In this document: positions 15,787 to 22,692 of the stretch, piece after piece
Position numbering within the stretch: position 1 is the stretch's first letter
Layout of the letters: each line of letters begins with the position of its first letter
Assembly: GCA_031264885.1 (NCBI GenBank)
Contig: JAISDM010000246.1
Span: 1-24,012, forward strand
Direction: 5' to 3'
From: Peptococcaceae bacterium
GTDB taxonomy: Bacteria; Bacillota; Peptococcia; DRI-13; UBA5745
Length of the DNA: 24,012 nt
Made by a program: the position numbers and the translations under genes
Notes under the pieces: model-generated
The model's input: only the letters and a program-made list of their open reading frames with translations
Told to the model about the DNA's origin: nothing
The model's database searches: none

Positions 15787-17148
15787 GTGAAAAAGCACAT
15801 GTTTATACGCGTTTTTGCCATAACCGCGGTTATGATCTTGGCAACGGGCGGCGCGGCCATATTCGCCCATGAAACCGGCGCGGGCGTTTCCGTCACAATC
15901 GACGGGCAGCCGGCCGGATTTTTGCGCCCGGTTCTCGTGGAGGGCGCGGACGTTTATGTCTCCGCGGACGATATCTTCAGCTACTACGGCTTTAACAAGC
16001 AAACCGATTCCAGGAGCGGGGTTTCCGCTTATATATCCCCGGACAAGTTCTTTACGGTACATCACGAAACCCTTGCCGTAAAAATCAACGGGGTTCCGTC
16101 GGCGGTCTCTCTAAAATCCGTCGGTCAGCAGTGGTTCATCCAGGCGAAAGACCTGGTCCGGATTATTCCGGTAACCTCCGCGTACGATCCGGCCGCGGGC
16201 GCGCTCAGGCTGACCACCGGCTGGGATTCCGAATTGGTCGCGCATTTGGACAACATCATGGCGTTTGTCCCCAAGGGATCTTTTAAAATTTCAGACAACC
16301 AGCTGTGGATAGGGATCTACACCCTGCCCAATATTTTGCCGGAATCGGATGTTCTGATCAATCCCGGCAGCCTGGAAATCAACAGCCCCATGGACGGCTC
16401 CTATACAAAAATCAACTTTAACGGCACGGTGGAATACCGCGCCGCCGGAGCCACGCAGTCCGCCGCCGGTTTTTACGATAAAACCGCCATGCTGAGCGGT
16501 TCCGGCGACAGCCTGAGAGTGAAGGCGGACTTGATTTCCAAATACAGCAGTTACGACATAACCGTTGTTTATTCGCAGCCGTCGGCGAAATCGCTGTTTG
16601 ACATCCGGATTAAATCCGCCTGGAACGATTCAAGATACACGGGATCGAACACGGTCACACTCGGCGATCCGGCGGTTCCCGAGGGGAACGCCGGCCCAGA
16701 CGGCGCCGCCGCCGCGGACACACATCCCAGCGTCAGGGATTCCGGCTACGTTCTGAATATGGCGCTGATGGACGAGGTCGCGGCGGAACTCAACAGATAC
16801 CGGGTCAACGCCGGACTGTCCCCTCTGACGGTGAACCATTCCCTGATTTACACAAAGCAAAACGATATGGCCGGCAGAACCACGGCCTTCGATAATTTAC
16901 GCTGGTGCAGGGAACACTTGAGCGGCCGGACATTGGAACACCTCCTGCCCGCGCCCTATATGGGAGAGATTTTGATGGCGGAATTTAAGACCGGCACGTC
17001 CGCCGCGATGATCCTGAACTTATGGAACTCCAGTCCGGTTCATAAAGCGATTATATTGAATCCCAATCAGCGGGAATTCGGCATATGCGTCATCCAGTAT
17101 CCCAACGGGGATATGGACGTGGCAGGCGCCTTCCTGGCAAATTCATAA
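15787..17148 (+). CDS. Secreted CAP-domain protein with stalk domain, copy 1
   Basis: This 453-residue protein has a signal peptide (about 1-28, ending IFAHE), a copper-amine-oxidase-N-like stalk domain (about 33-145, VTIDGQPAGF, VYVSADDIFSYYGF), a middle domain of unknown type (about 150-285, containing INPGSLEINSPMDGSYTK and GTVEYRAAGA), a variable Ala/Gly/Pro linker, and a C-terminal CAP (SCP/PR-1) domain. The CAP region shows ELNRYRVNAGLSPLTVNHSL, CREHL (His), MGEIL (Glu) and WNSSPVHKAIIL (His), so the CAP cavity residues are largely kept. Start is GTG 15787, 10 nt after AGGAGG; ATG 15799 is the alternative. CAP proteins bind small lipophilic or peptide ligands and no activity is assigned. 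It is a close paralogue of the next gene. Confidence 0.88.
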   Translation: MKKHMFIRVFAITAVMILATGGAAIFAHETGAGVSVTIDGQPAGFLRPVLVEGADVYVSADDIFSYYGFNKQTDSRSGVSAYISPDKFFTVHHETLAVKINGVPSAVSLKSVGQQWFIQAKDLVRIIPVTSAYDPAAGALRLTTGWDSELVAHLDNIMAFVPKGSFKISDNQLWIGIYTLPNILPESDVLINPGSLEINSPMDGSYTKINFNGTVEYRAAGATQSAAGFYDKTAMLSGSGDSLRVKADLISKYSSYDITVVYSQPSAKSLFDIRIKSAWNDSRYTGSNTVTLGDPAVPEGNAGPDGAAAADTHPSVRDSGYVLNMALMDEVAAELNRYRVNAGLSPLTVNHSLIYTKQNDMAGRTTAFDNLRWCREHLSGRTLEHLLPAPYMGEILMAEFKTGTSAAMILNLWNSSPVHKAIILNPNQREFGICVIQYPNGDMDVAGAFLANS

Positions 17149-17173
17149 TACGCCGCCGCGGCGGGAGGAATGA

Positions 17174-18562
17174 ATGTTTATGATAAAGCACACGCGCGGC
17201 GCGCGCGCATATATTTTTGCCGCAGCCATACTTATAACGCTGTCCATAGGCGCAGCCGCTTTTGCCGGTGAGAACAACAAAAAAAACACCGTCACAATCG
17301 ACGGTCGCGCGGTCAGCTTCGCTCATCCGGTTTACGCGGAAAATCCGAACGTCTATGTTCCCGCGGACGACGTCTTTGGTTACTATGGCTATGACAAACA
17401 GACAGATGACAGAGCCCACATCTCCGCTTACAGATCCAACAGTAATTTCTTTACGGTGGACCATAACAATCTCGCGCTGAAAATCAACGGAATCGACTCC
17501 GCGGCCGCGCTAAAGGCCGTCGGTCAGGTGTGGTACATCAACGCGAAAGACCTGGCGCGGATCATTCCGCTGACCGCCGCGTACCAACCGGCTTCGGGCA
17601 GTTTGAAACTCACCACTCAGTGGGAAACCGAAGTGGTCGAGTTTCTGGACGATATCAAGGCTTTTCCCATTACCGGCTCTTTCGGATTCTCCAAGGGGAA
17701 GGCGTGGATAGGCATCTACACATTGCCCAACGCGCTGCCTGAATCGGATGTCTGGGTCAATCCCGGCAGCTTGGAAATCAACAGCCCCATAGACGGTTCC
17801 TATACGAAATTCAACTTTAACGGAACGGTGGAATACCGCGCCGCCGGAGCCGCGCGATCCGCCGTCGGCTTCTATGACAAAACCGCCATGCTCGCCGGCT
17901 CGGGGGACAATTTAAGGCTGAACGTGGATTTGATATCGAGCTACAGCAGTTACACCATCACCACGGAACATCTCCAGACTCCAGGGAAGCCGCTGTATTA
18001 CATCCATGTCAAATCCGCCTGGAACAGCGCGGGGCAAACCGGCCCGGAGGTGGTCATACTGGATGATTCCTCGGAAAGCGTACCCTTAGGAAGCGGCGCC
18101 GCCGCCGAAAAATACGAACCTCCCCTCCAGAACATCCACCCCAACGTCAGGGATTCCGGCCACATCCTGAACACGGCCCTGATGGACGGCTTGGCGGCGG
18201 AAATCAACAGATTCCGGGCCAGAGCCGGTTTATCCACATTGACGGTGAATCATTCCCTGGTTTATAAAAAGCAGAATCAAACACCCGGAAGAACCACGGC
18301 CTTTGATAATTTGCGCTGGTGCAGGGAACATCTGAGCGGCCGGACACTGGAACACATCGTACCCGCGGTGGGCATGGGAGAGATCCTGATGTCGGAATTT
18401 GAAACCGGCGTGTCCGCCGCCATGATCGTAAACATGTGGAACGCCAGCCCGACGCACAGAGCCGTGATGATGCACCCCGGCCAAAAGTCGTTAGGCATAT
18501 GCGTCATTCAATACCCCAACGGAGATCAGGACGCGGTGGGGGTTTTCACAATGAACGGATGA
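17174..18562 (+). CDS. Secreted CAP-domain protein with stalk domain, copy 2
   Basis: Same layout as its upstream neighbour over 462 residues: signal peptide (about 1-33, ending AAAFAGE), stalk domain (VTIDGRAVSF, VYVPADDVFGYYGYDKQT), the same unclassified middle domain (VNPGSLEINSPIDGSYTK, GTVEYRAAGA), a longer and quite different linker, and a CAP domain (EINRFRARAGLSTLTVNHSL, CREHL, MGEIL, WNASPTHRAVMM). It begins 25 nt after copy 1 with GGAGG five bases before ATG 17174; ATG 17180 is also possible. Middle and CAP domains are best conserved between the copies while the linkers differ, as expected of an older tandem duplication kept under selection. Function unknown; an outer-surface role is likely. 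Confidence 0.88.
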   Translation: MFMIKHTRGARAYIFAAAILITLSIGAAAFAGENNKKNTVTIDGRAVSFAHPVYAENPNVYVPADDVFGYYGYDKQTDDRAHISAYRSNSNFFTVDHNNLALKINGIDSAAALKAVGQVWYINAKDLARIIPLTAAYQPASGSLKLTTQWETEVVEFLDDIKAFPITGSFGFSKGKAWIGIYTLPNALPESDVWVNPGSLEINSPIDGSYTKFNFNGTVEYRAAGAARSAVGFYDKTAMLAGSGDNLRLNVDLISSYSSYTITTEHLQTPGKPLYYIHVKSAWNSAGQTGPEVVILDDSSESVPLGSGAAAEKYEPPLQNIHPNVRDSGHILNTALMDGLAAEINRFRARAGLSTLTVNHSLVYKKQNQTPGRTTAFDNLRWCREHLSGRTLEHIVPAVGMGEILMSEFETGVSAAMIVNMWNASPTHRAVMMHPGQKSLGICVIQYPNGDQDAVGVFTMNG

Positions 18563-18579
18563 ACGGCGCGTAAAAAAGC

Positions 18580-18646
18580 GGGCGGCAGAATGCCGCCCCT
18601 ACACATGCGTCATACACGATACCGTAGGGGCGGCATTCTGCCGCCC
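18580..18646. repeat. Family A palindrome, full length, perfect arms
   Basis: Two perfect 23-bp arms separated by a 21-nt loop. Each arm is itself a hairpin (GGCGGCA GAA TGCCGCC on the left, GGCGGCA TTC TGCCGCC on the right), so the single strand can fold either as one long stem or as two small ones. Confidence 0.95.
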
Positions 18647-18672
18647 GGAACCGCCCGGGAACCATCATACCT

Positions 18673-18730
18673 TGTCATTCCGGCGCCATATTTTTGTCAT
18701 TTTTGGATTCCGGCATAAAGCCGGAATGAC
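18673..18730. repeat. Family B palindrome copy
   Basis: GTCATTCCGGC (18674-18684) and GCCGGAATGAC (18720-18730) form perfect 11-bp arms, with an inner hairpin ATTCCGGC ATAAA GCCGGAAT. It follows the family A copy by 26 nt, in the same arrangement as at 19240-19380. Confidence 0.85.
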
Positions 18731-18766
18731 GGAGGATGGGGATGTTGCGCGCCGGTAATGTTCAAA

Positions 18767-18808
18767 ATTCCCCTAAAATTCCCCTCTTGGGAGGGGTGGC
18801 AGGGGAAT
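18767..18808. repeat. Nested hairpin, possible rpsT terminator
   Basis: ATTCCCCT (18767-18774) pairs with AGGGGAAT (18801-18808) and inside it CCCCTC TTGG GAGGGG (18781-18796) forms another stem. Read on the minus strand the inner stem is followed by AATTTTA, so it could end rpsT transcription. It is unrelated in sequence to families A and B. Confidence 0.5.
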
Positions 18809-18841
18809 AAAAGATGCCGCTTCCCGCTAACCGACGTCACG

Positions 18842-19105
18842 TCAGCTGGCTTTGTTAAATTGTTTCGACAGCCTGGATTTCTTCCGGTTCGCGGTATTTT
18901 TATGAATCACGCCTTTGGAAGCAATTTTGTCAATCATTCGGATCGCTTTCATCAAGGCTTGTTTCGCTTCATCTGTGCCGCCGCTTTTAAGCGCGGCCTC
19001 ATAACGGCGGATGGCTGTTTTCATCATCGATTTATAGGCCGAATTTCGCTGTGTGCGGATACGGGCGACCAATATCCTTTTTTGCGCGGATTTGATATTT
19101 GCCAT
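18842..19105 (-). CDS. rpsT: 30S ribosomal protein S20
   Basis: The 87-residue basic protein MANIKSAQKRILVARIRTQRN... is a full-length S20, which binds 16S rRNA early in small-subunit assembly. The N-terminal NIKSAQKR, the central KSMMKTAIRRYEAAL and the C-terminal KGVIHKNTANRKKSRLSKQFN are diagnostic. AAGGAGG lies 9 nt before the ATG. It has its own promoter and is flanked on both sides by repeat DNA. In many Firmicutes it neighbours gpr-spoIIP; here spoIIP is about 4.5 kb away on the same strand and gpr is missing between them. Confidence 0.97.
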   Translation of the reverse strand: MANIKSAQKRILVARIRTQRNSAYKSMMKTAIRRYEAALKSGGTDEAKQALMKAIRMIDKIASKGVIHKNTANRKKSRLSKQFNKAS

Positions 19106-19143
19106 TCCGGCTCACCTCCTTCTATTCAATGTGTGTGAGACCT

Positions 19144-19172
19144 ATATTATCATCTGAACTCGCAAAAATCAA
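19144..19172 (-). promoter_or_regulatory. Promoter of rpsT
   Basis: On the minus strand TTGATT (19172-19167), 17 bp, TAATAT (19149-19144), about 40 nt before the ATG. Good sigma-A type spacing. Confidence 0.75.
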
Positions 19173-19239
19173 GGATTATTATTCGGGTCCCCCCGAAACA
19201 TGGAAATGCGCGTTACTGTTCACAGGGGATACCTATACC

Positions 19240-19263
19240 GTAGGGGCGGGCATCCTGCCGCCC
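19240..19263. repeat. Family A half-copy (right arm only)
   Basis: GTAGGGGCGG followed by GCATCCTGCCGCCC matches the right arm of other copies with one inserted G. The preceding bases (ATACC) resemble the end of the family loop, and the left arm is missing. Confidence 0.75.
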
Positions 19264-19288
19264 GGGACCGTCCAGAAACGATCATATC

Positions 19289-19380
19289 TTGTCATTCCGG
19301 CCCCCTGTTTTGTCATTCCGGGCTTGTCCCGGAATCTAAAAAGAAGGAACCTGGATTCCGGGACAAGCCCGGAATGACAA
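19289..19380. repeat. Largest family B palindrome
   Basis: Perfect 27-bp arms (19310-19336 and 19354-19380; the left begins TTGTCATTCCGGGCTTGTCC) enclose a 17-nt loop, preceded at 19290-19299 by an additional TGTCATTCCGG block. Each arm also contains the shorter palindrome TTCCGGGCTTGTCCCGGAA. Confidence 0.92.
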
Positions 19381-19435
19381 GATGTGACATACCATACCAC
19401 CTGTGAACAGTAACAAATGCGCGTCTGTCAGAAAC

Positions 19436-19500
19436 GGGCGGCAGAATGCCGCCCCTACATACGCGTTATTCACGGTACCGCAGGGACCGGCATTCTGCGG
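19436..19500. repeat. Family A palindrome with decayed right arm
   Basis: Left arm and loop (GCGTTATTCACGGTACC) match the 6951 copy closely; the right arm (GCAGGGACCGGCATTCTGCGG) has several changes. It lies directly upstream of the zincin gene. Confidence 0.85.
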
Positions 19501-19534
19501 TTTAACATGGATATAAATCCGAAGGAGACTCTTT

Positions 19535-19912
19535 ATGGTAACGATAGACGAGGCGGAAGGGATGCTGAACGAGATCGCGGCGGAACTGCCTCCGGAGTTT
19601 TTTCACGAACTCAACGGCGGGATTTTGCTTTTGCCGGAAAAAAAACTCCATCCCGAACACGTCCATTCCGATTTGTTCACATTGGGGGAATATCACAGCA
19701 ACCAAAACATGGGGAAATACATCATCATCTATTACGGATCCATGATCCGCGTGTTTGGCCATCTCCCCCCGGCGCAATTCAAAGAAGAACTCAGGGAGAC
19801 CCTGCTGCATGAATTTACGCATCACCTGGAGTTCCTGGCCGGGGAACGCGGCCTGGAGATCAAAGACGCGATCGCGATGGAAAAATACCGCAGAAACCGG
19901 AATCCTGAATAA
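19535..19912 (+). CDS. Small zincin metallopeptidase-family protein
   Basis: This 125-residue cytoplasmic protein (no signal peptide) carries HEFTH at 92-96 within LRETLLHEFTHHLEF, a HExxH zinc site, with an acidic stretch after it (ERGLEIKDAIAMEK). Size and context of the motif fit the small 'metallopeptidase family' zincins (PF06262-like) found across actinobacteria and Firmicutes, whose substrates are unknown. AAGGAG lies 7 nt before the ATG. It stands alone, with family A repeat DNA upstream and the pst operon converging downstream, so context gives no function. Confidence 0.82.
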   Translation: MVTIDEAEGMLNEIAAELPPEFFHELNGGILLLPEKKLHPEHVHSDLFTLGEYHSNQNMGKYIIIYYGSMIRVFGHLPPAQFKEELRETLLHEFTHHLEFLAGERGLEIKDAIAMEKYRRNRNPE

Positions 19913-19927
19913 ATCGCTGGATGATCA

Positions 19928-20689
19928 CTAGATGATCCCCTGCACATATTTCTGCGTCAGTTCGTGTTCCGGCTGGAAAAAAACCTGTAGGGTCGCGCCG
20001 CTTTCGACCACGCGCCCCTGATAAAAAAAAGCGGTGCGGTCGGATATGCGGCGCGCCTGCTCCATATTGTGCGTCACCATTATAATCGTATGCGTCTGCT
20101 TGAGCTTCATCAGCAGATCCTCGATCTGGAATGTGGAAACGGGATCCAGCGCGGAACAAGGCTCGTCCAGCAAGAGCAGCCCGGTGTCCAGCATCAGCGC
20201 CCTGGCAATGCACAGCCGCTGTTGCTGCCCGCCGGACAGACTGCCCGCGGGCGCGTCCAGCCGCTCCTTGACTTCATCATACAAGCCCACCAGTCTCAGC
20301 TTCTCCACGGCGAGTTCCGCCGCTTTCTTTTTGTCCGCCTGATAATGCTCCCGGTAGGGAAAAAGCATGTTGCGCATCACCGACATGCGCAAGGGCATGG
20401 GCCGCTGAAATATCATACCGATCCGGCGGCGCAGCTCCCGCGCCTGCCGGTCTGTTTTCATCTCATAAACCGAATCCCCGTTTACGCGGATCTCCCCGGT
20501 CAGCCTGAAAGACGGCGTCAGATCGTTCATGCGGTTGATGCAGCGCAGCAAGGTGGTTTTGCCACAGCCGGAAGGCCCGATGAACGCGTAAACGCTCTGC
20601 GCCGGCGCCTCAATATTCACGTCAAAAAGCACCTGCTTCGCCCCAAAGCTCACGTTGACCTCCGAAACGCTGACAAAATTCTCACTCAC
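19928..20689 (-). CDS. pstB: Phosphate ABC importer ATPase PstB
   Basis: The ATPase of the high-affinity phosphate importer, 253 residues. Walker A GPSGCGKTT (38-46), CINRMNDL, RRIGMIFQRPMPLRMSV, signature LSGGQQQRLCIARAL, Walker B LLLLDEPCSALDPVS, and the switch in VTHN are all PstB-typical. Start is GTG 20689, overlapping the pstA stop by 8 nt, with a GAGG-rich stretch just upstream. Longer in-frame versions lie inside pstA. It is the last gene of pstSCAB; the phoU gene that often follows is absent, replaced by the convergent zincin gene 15 nt away. Confidence 0.94.
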   Translation of the reverse strand: MSENFVSVSEVNVSFGAKQVLFDVNIEAPAQSVYAFIGPSGCGKTTLLRCINRMNDLTPSFRLTGEIRVNGDSVYEMKTDRQARELRRRIGMIFQRPMPLRMSVMRNMLFPYREHYQADKKKAAELAVEKLRLVGLYDEVKERLDAPAGSLSGGQQQRLCIARALMLDTGLLLLDEPCSALDPVSTFQIEDLLMKLKQTHTIIMVTHNMEQARRISDRTAFFYQGRVVESGATLQVFFQPEHELTQKYVQGII

Positions 20690-21638
20690 CGCCCTCGCCC
20701 CTTTCCGGGTCGCCGATGGCCCCCAGGGCGGCTGTCGCGGCATTGAGCAGTACGATGATGACGATCAGCACGAAGGAGGCGCCAAAGGCGGCTTCCAGAT
20801 TGTTCCCCTCCCCTGCCGGGGATGTGTAATAGATATACGAAGTCAGCGTGCTGCCGGTGTTTCTGAGGGTATCCAGCCAGTTGCCCGGCGCGTACCAGGG
20901 CTGCCGGCCGGTCATCCGCAGCGTGCCTCCCAGCGCGAGCCAGACGATGGCCGTATCGCCCATGATTCTTCCCATACCCAAAATGACGCCGGTTACGATC
21001 CCGCGCCTGGCGGAAGGAATGGCGACGCGGCAGATGGTTTCCCATTTGTTCGCGCCGAGGGCCAGGGAACCCTCCAAGTACGAATTCGGCGCCCGCTTCA
21101 GCGCTTCCGTCATGGACTTGGTGACAAAAGGCAAAATCATCACGGCCATAGCCACGCCCGCCACCAAAAACGACTTGCCGTAAGCGCGCTGGATCACGCC
21201 TCCGTCATTCTGCACAGGCGTGGAAAGGAAAGTGAACGCCGGATTCGTGAAAACAGCCAGGGCGAAAAGCGCGATAACCACAGTGGGCACCCCCGCCAGT
21301 ATGTCGATGGCCGTCTCTATGCCCCTGTCCAGCGCGCCTTTTCGGGTATAATAGGTCATATATATGGATGTGGCCAAAGAAACCGGGAAAGCGGCCGCGA
21401 TGCCGACCAGCGTCAGAAGCACGGTTCCCGCCAGAGGCGTGGATATGCCGCCCGCGCCGGCGTCCATGGCGGACGCGGCCGGCTCCCGCAGCAAAAAGTC
21501 AACGCTGATCTGTCCCGCGCCCATCATCACTACCGTCAACAAAATCAGCAGGCATACCGCCGCGACGACGGCCATGGTCAGCCACGCGTAAACCGGCCCC
21601 ACCGCGGCGGAAATACGCCTGTTTTTCTTTCCGGGCAT
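20682..21638 (-). CDS. pstA: Phosphate ABC importer permease PstA
   Basis: A 318-residue permease with about six membrane helices that forms the phosphate channel with PstC. Typical motifs are TLVGIAAAFPVSLATSIYM, DILAGVPTVVIALFAL and the cytoplasmic EAA-like loop EGSLALGANKWETICRVAIPSARRGIVTGVILGMGRIMGDTA. AAGGAG precedes the ATG by about 8 nt. It follows pstC after 87 nt and overlaps pstB by 8 nt. The end of the protein is charged (DPERGEGGE). Confidence 0.92.
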   Translation of the reverse strand: MPGKKNRRISAAVGPVYAWLTMAVVAAVCLLILLTVVMMGAGQISVDFLLREPAASAMDAGAGGISTPLAGTVLLTLVGIAAAFPVSLATSIYMTYYTRKGALDRGIETAIDILAGVPTVVIALFALAVFTNPAFTFLSTPVQNDGGVIQRAYGKSFLVAGVAMAVMILPFVTKSMTEALKRAPNSYLEGSLALGANKWETICRVAIPSARRGIVTGVILGMGRIMGDTAIVWLALGGTLRMTGRQPWYAPGNWLDTLRNTGSTLTSYIYYTSPAGEGNNLEAAFGASFVLIVIIVLLNAATAALGAIGDPERGEGGE

Positions 21639-21663
21639 ATCCAGTCTCCTTTTTCTTCAAAAA

Positions 21664-21726
21664 ATCTTTACATCAAGTCTTTACATCCGGTTAAAATCCG
21701 GCTAACCCCCGGCTAACCCCCCGGCT
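21664..21726. repeat. Short degenerate tandem repeats between pstC and pstA
   Basis: TCTTTACATC occurs twice, followed by CCGGTTAAAAT, CCGGCTAACCCC, CCGGCTAACCCC and CCGGCTTACC in a row. It fills the only sizeable gap within the pst operon. Replication slippage is the simplest origin. Confidence 0.6.
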
Positions 21727-22679
21727 TACCGCCTCGAAAACACCCGCGCCGCCAGCGACAGTCCCGCGCCCATAAGCAGGAGCACCGCCCCGCAGGCAAA
21801 CAGCGCGCTGGTGACCGCCGGTACGCTCATCGCCTCGGATTTATTGACAATCGCCGCCGAAAGCGGAAGTATCGGCGTAAAAAGCGCCGCCGCGCCATGG
21901 GATACCCGCGGCAGCATACCGATGCCGCCGCATACCATGGACACCGCGATGGACTCCCCGATCCCGCGCCCCGCCCCGAGGATCAGCCCCGCCGCGATGC
22001 CGGGCCGCGCTTCCGGCAGAATGATCTGCGTGATGACCCGGAAATGGCCCATGCCAAAGGCGTAACCCACCTCCTTCAGCTCGGCCGGTACGGCGGACAG
22101 GGCGTCGGACGCCAGGGTAATGACCATGGGCACGATCATGAAAGACAGCACCAGCGCCGAAGCCAGCAGATTCCGTCCGGTCATTTGAAAAAACTCCAGG
22201 AATTCAATCTGCATATCCACGGTAATGAACGTGTCCTCAATCCACGGCGCCACCAGCATGACCCCGATCAATCCAAAAACAACGGAGGGAATGGACGCCA
22301 GGAGACGAACCACCGAAAGCAAGATCACGGATATTTTCCCGGGCGCGTATTCACAGATGGCGATGGCCGATCCCACACCCAATATCCCGGCCGCGGCCAG
22401 GGCCAGCAGCGTGGACAGAAGGGTTCCCGCCGCGAGCCCCGCCAGCCCGAAGGTCAGCGCCGGCTCGCTTGCCGGCGCGTAGAAAGCCTCCGATATCTGC
22501 CTGTCGAAGCCGGTTCGGGTCAGCAGTCCGATGCCGCTGTTTCGAATCACCGGAGCGGCCTCCATAAAAACAAAGATAAAGATAAACAGAATCACCACGA
22601 TGCCGAACAACGCCAGGATTTTCATCATCCATTCGGCGAGCGGAAACCGCGCGCGTCTTTTCTCCACGGCGAACCTCAT
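21726..22679 (-). CDS. pstC: Phosphate ABC importer permease PstC
   Basis: A 317-residue permease, partner of PstA. N-terminal MMKILALFGIVVILFIFIFVF is the first helix; IAICEYAPGK, LLASIPSVVFGLIGV and the cytoplasmic loop EVGYAFGMGHFRVITQIILPEARPGIAAGLILGAGRGIGESIAVSM are PstC-typical. ATG 22679 has GAGG 8 nt upstream, formed by the end of pstS; an in-frame TTG at 22685 is less likely. It is 13 nt from pstS. Confidence 0.93.
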   Translation of the reverse strand: MRFAVEKRRARFPLAEWMMKILALFGIVVILFIFIFVFMEAAPVIRNSGIGLLTRTGFDRQISEAFYAPASEPALTFGLAGLAAGTLLSTLLALAAAGILGVGSAIAICEYAPGKISVILLSVVRLLASIPSVVFGLIGVMLVAPWIEDTFITVDMQIEFLEFFQMTGRNLLASALVLSFMIVPMVITLASDALSAVPAELKEVGYAFGMGHFRVITQIILPEARPGIAAGLILGAGRGIGESIAVSMVCGGIGMLPRVSHGAAALFTPILPLSAAIVNKSEAMSVPAVTSALFACGAVLLLMGAGLSLAARVFSRR

Positions 22680-22692
22680 CAGCAAAACCTCA

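Larger units (their letters stand above)
19204..19422. mobile_element. MITE-like element with 15-bp terminal inverted repeats and 8-bp target duplication
   Basis: GTTACTGTTCACAGG (19212-19226) and its exact complement CCTGTGAACAGTAAC (19400-19414) bound a 203-bp stretch. The same 8 bases AAATGCGC lie immediately outside each end (19204-19211 and 19415-19422), as expected of a transposition target duplication. Inside is no coding sequence, only a family A half-copy and the largest family B palindrome. No transposase with such ends is in the window. The mover would have to act in trans. Confidence 0.75.

Noticed and set aside
18580..19500. CRISPR array
   Set aside because: Repeats are irregularly spaced palindromes of different families with no uniform spacers, and no cas genes are present.
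19099..19534. Open frames of about 60-130 codons on the plus strand through the repeat region
   Set aside because: They are translations of palindromic repeat DNA, lack ribosome binding sites, and produce repetitive low-complexity peptides.
19900..19935. A terminator between the convergent zincin and pstB genes
   Set aside because: GATGATC occurs twice as a direct repeat, not an inverted one, and there is no stem plus U tract in the 15-nt gap.
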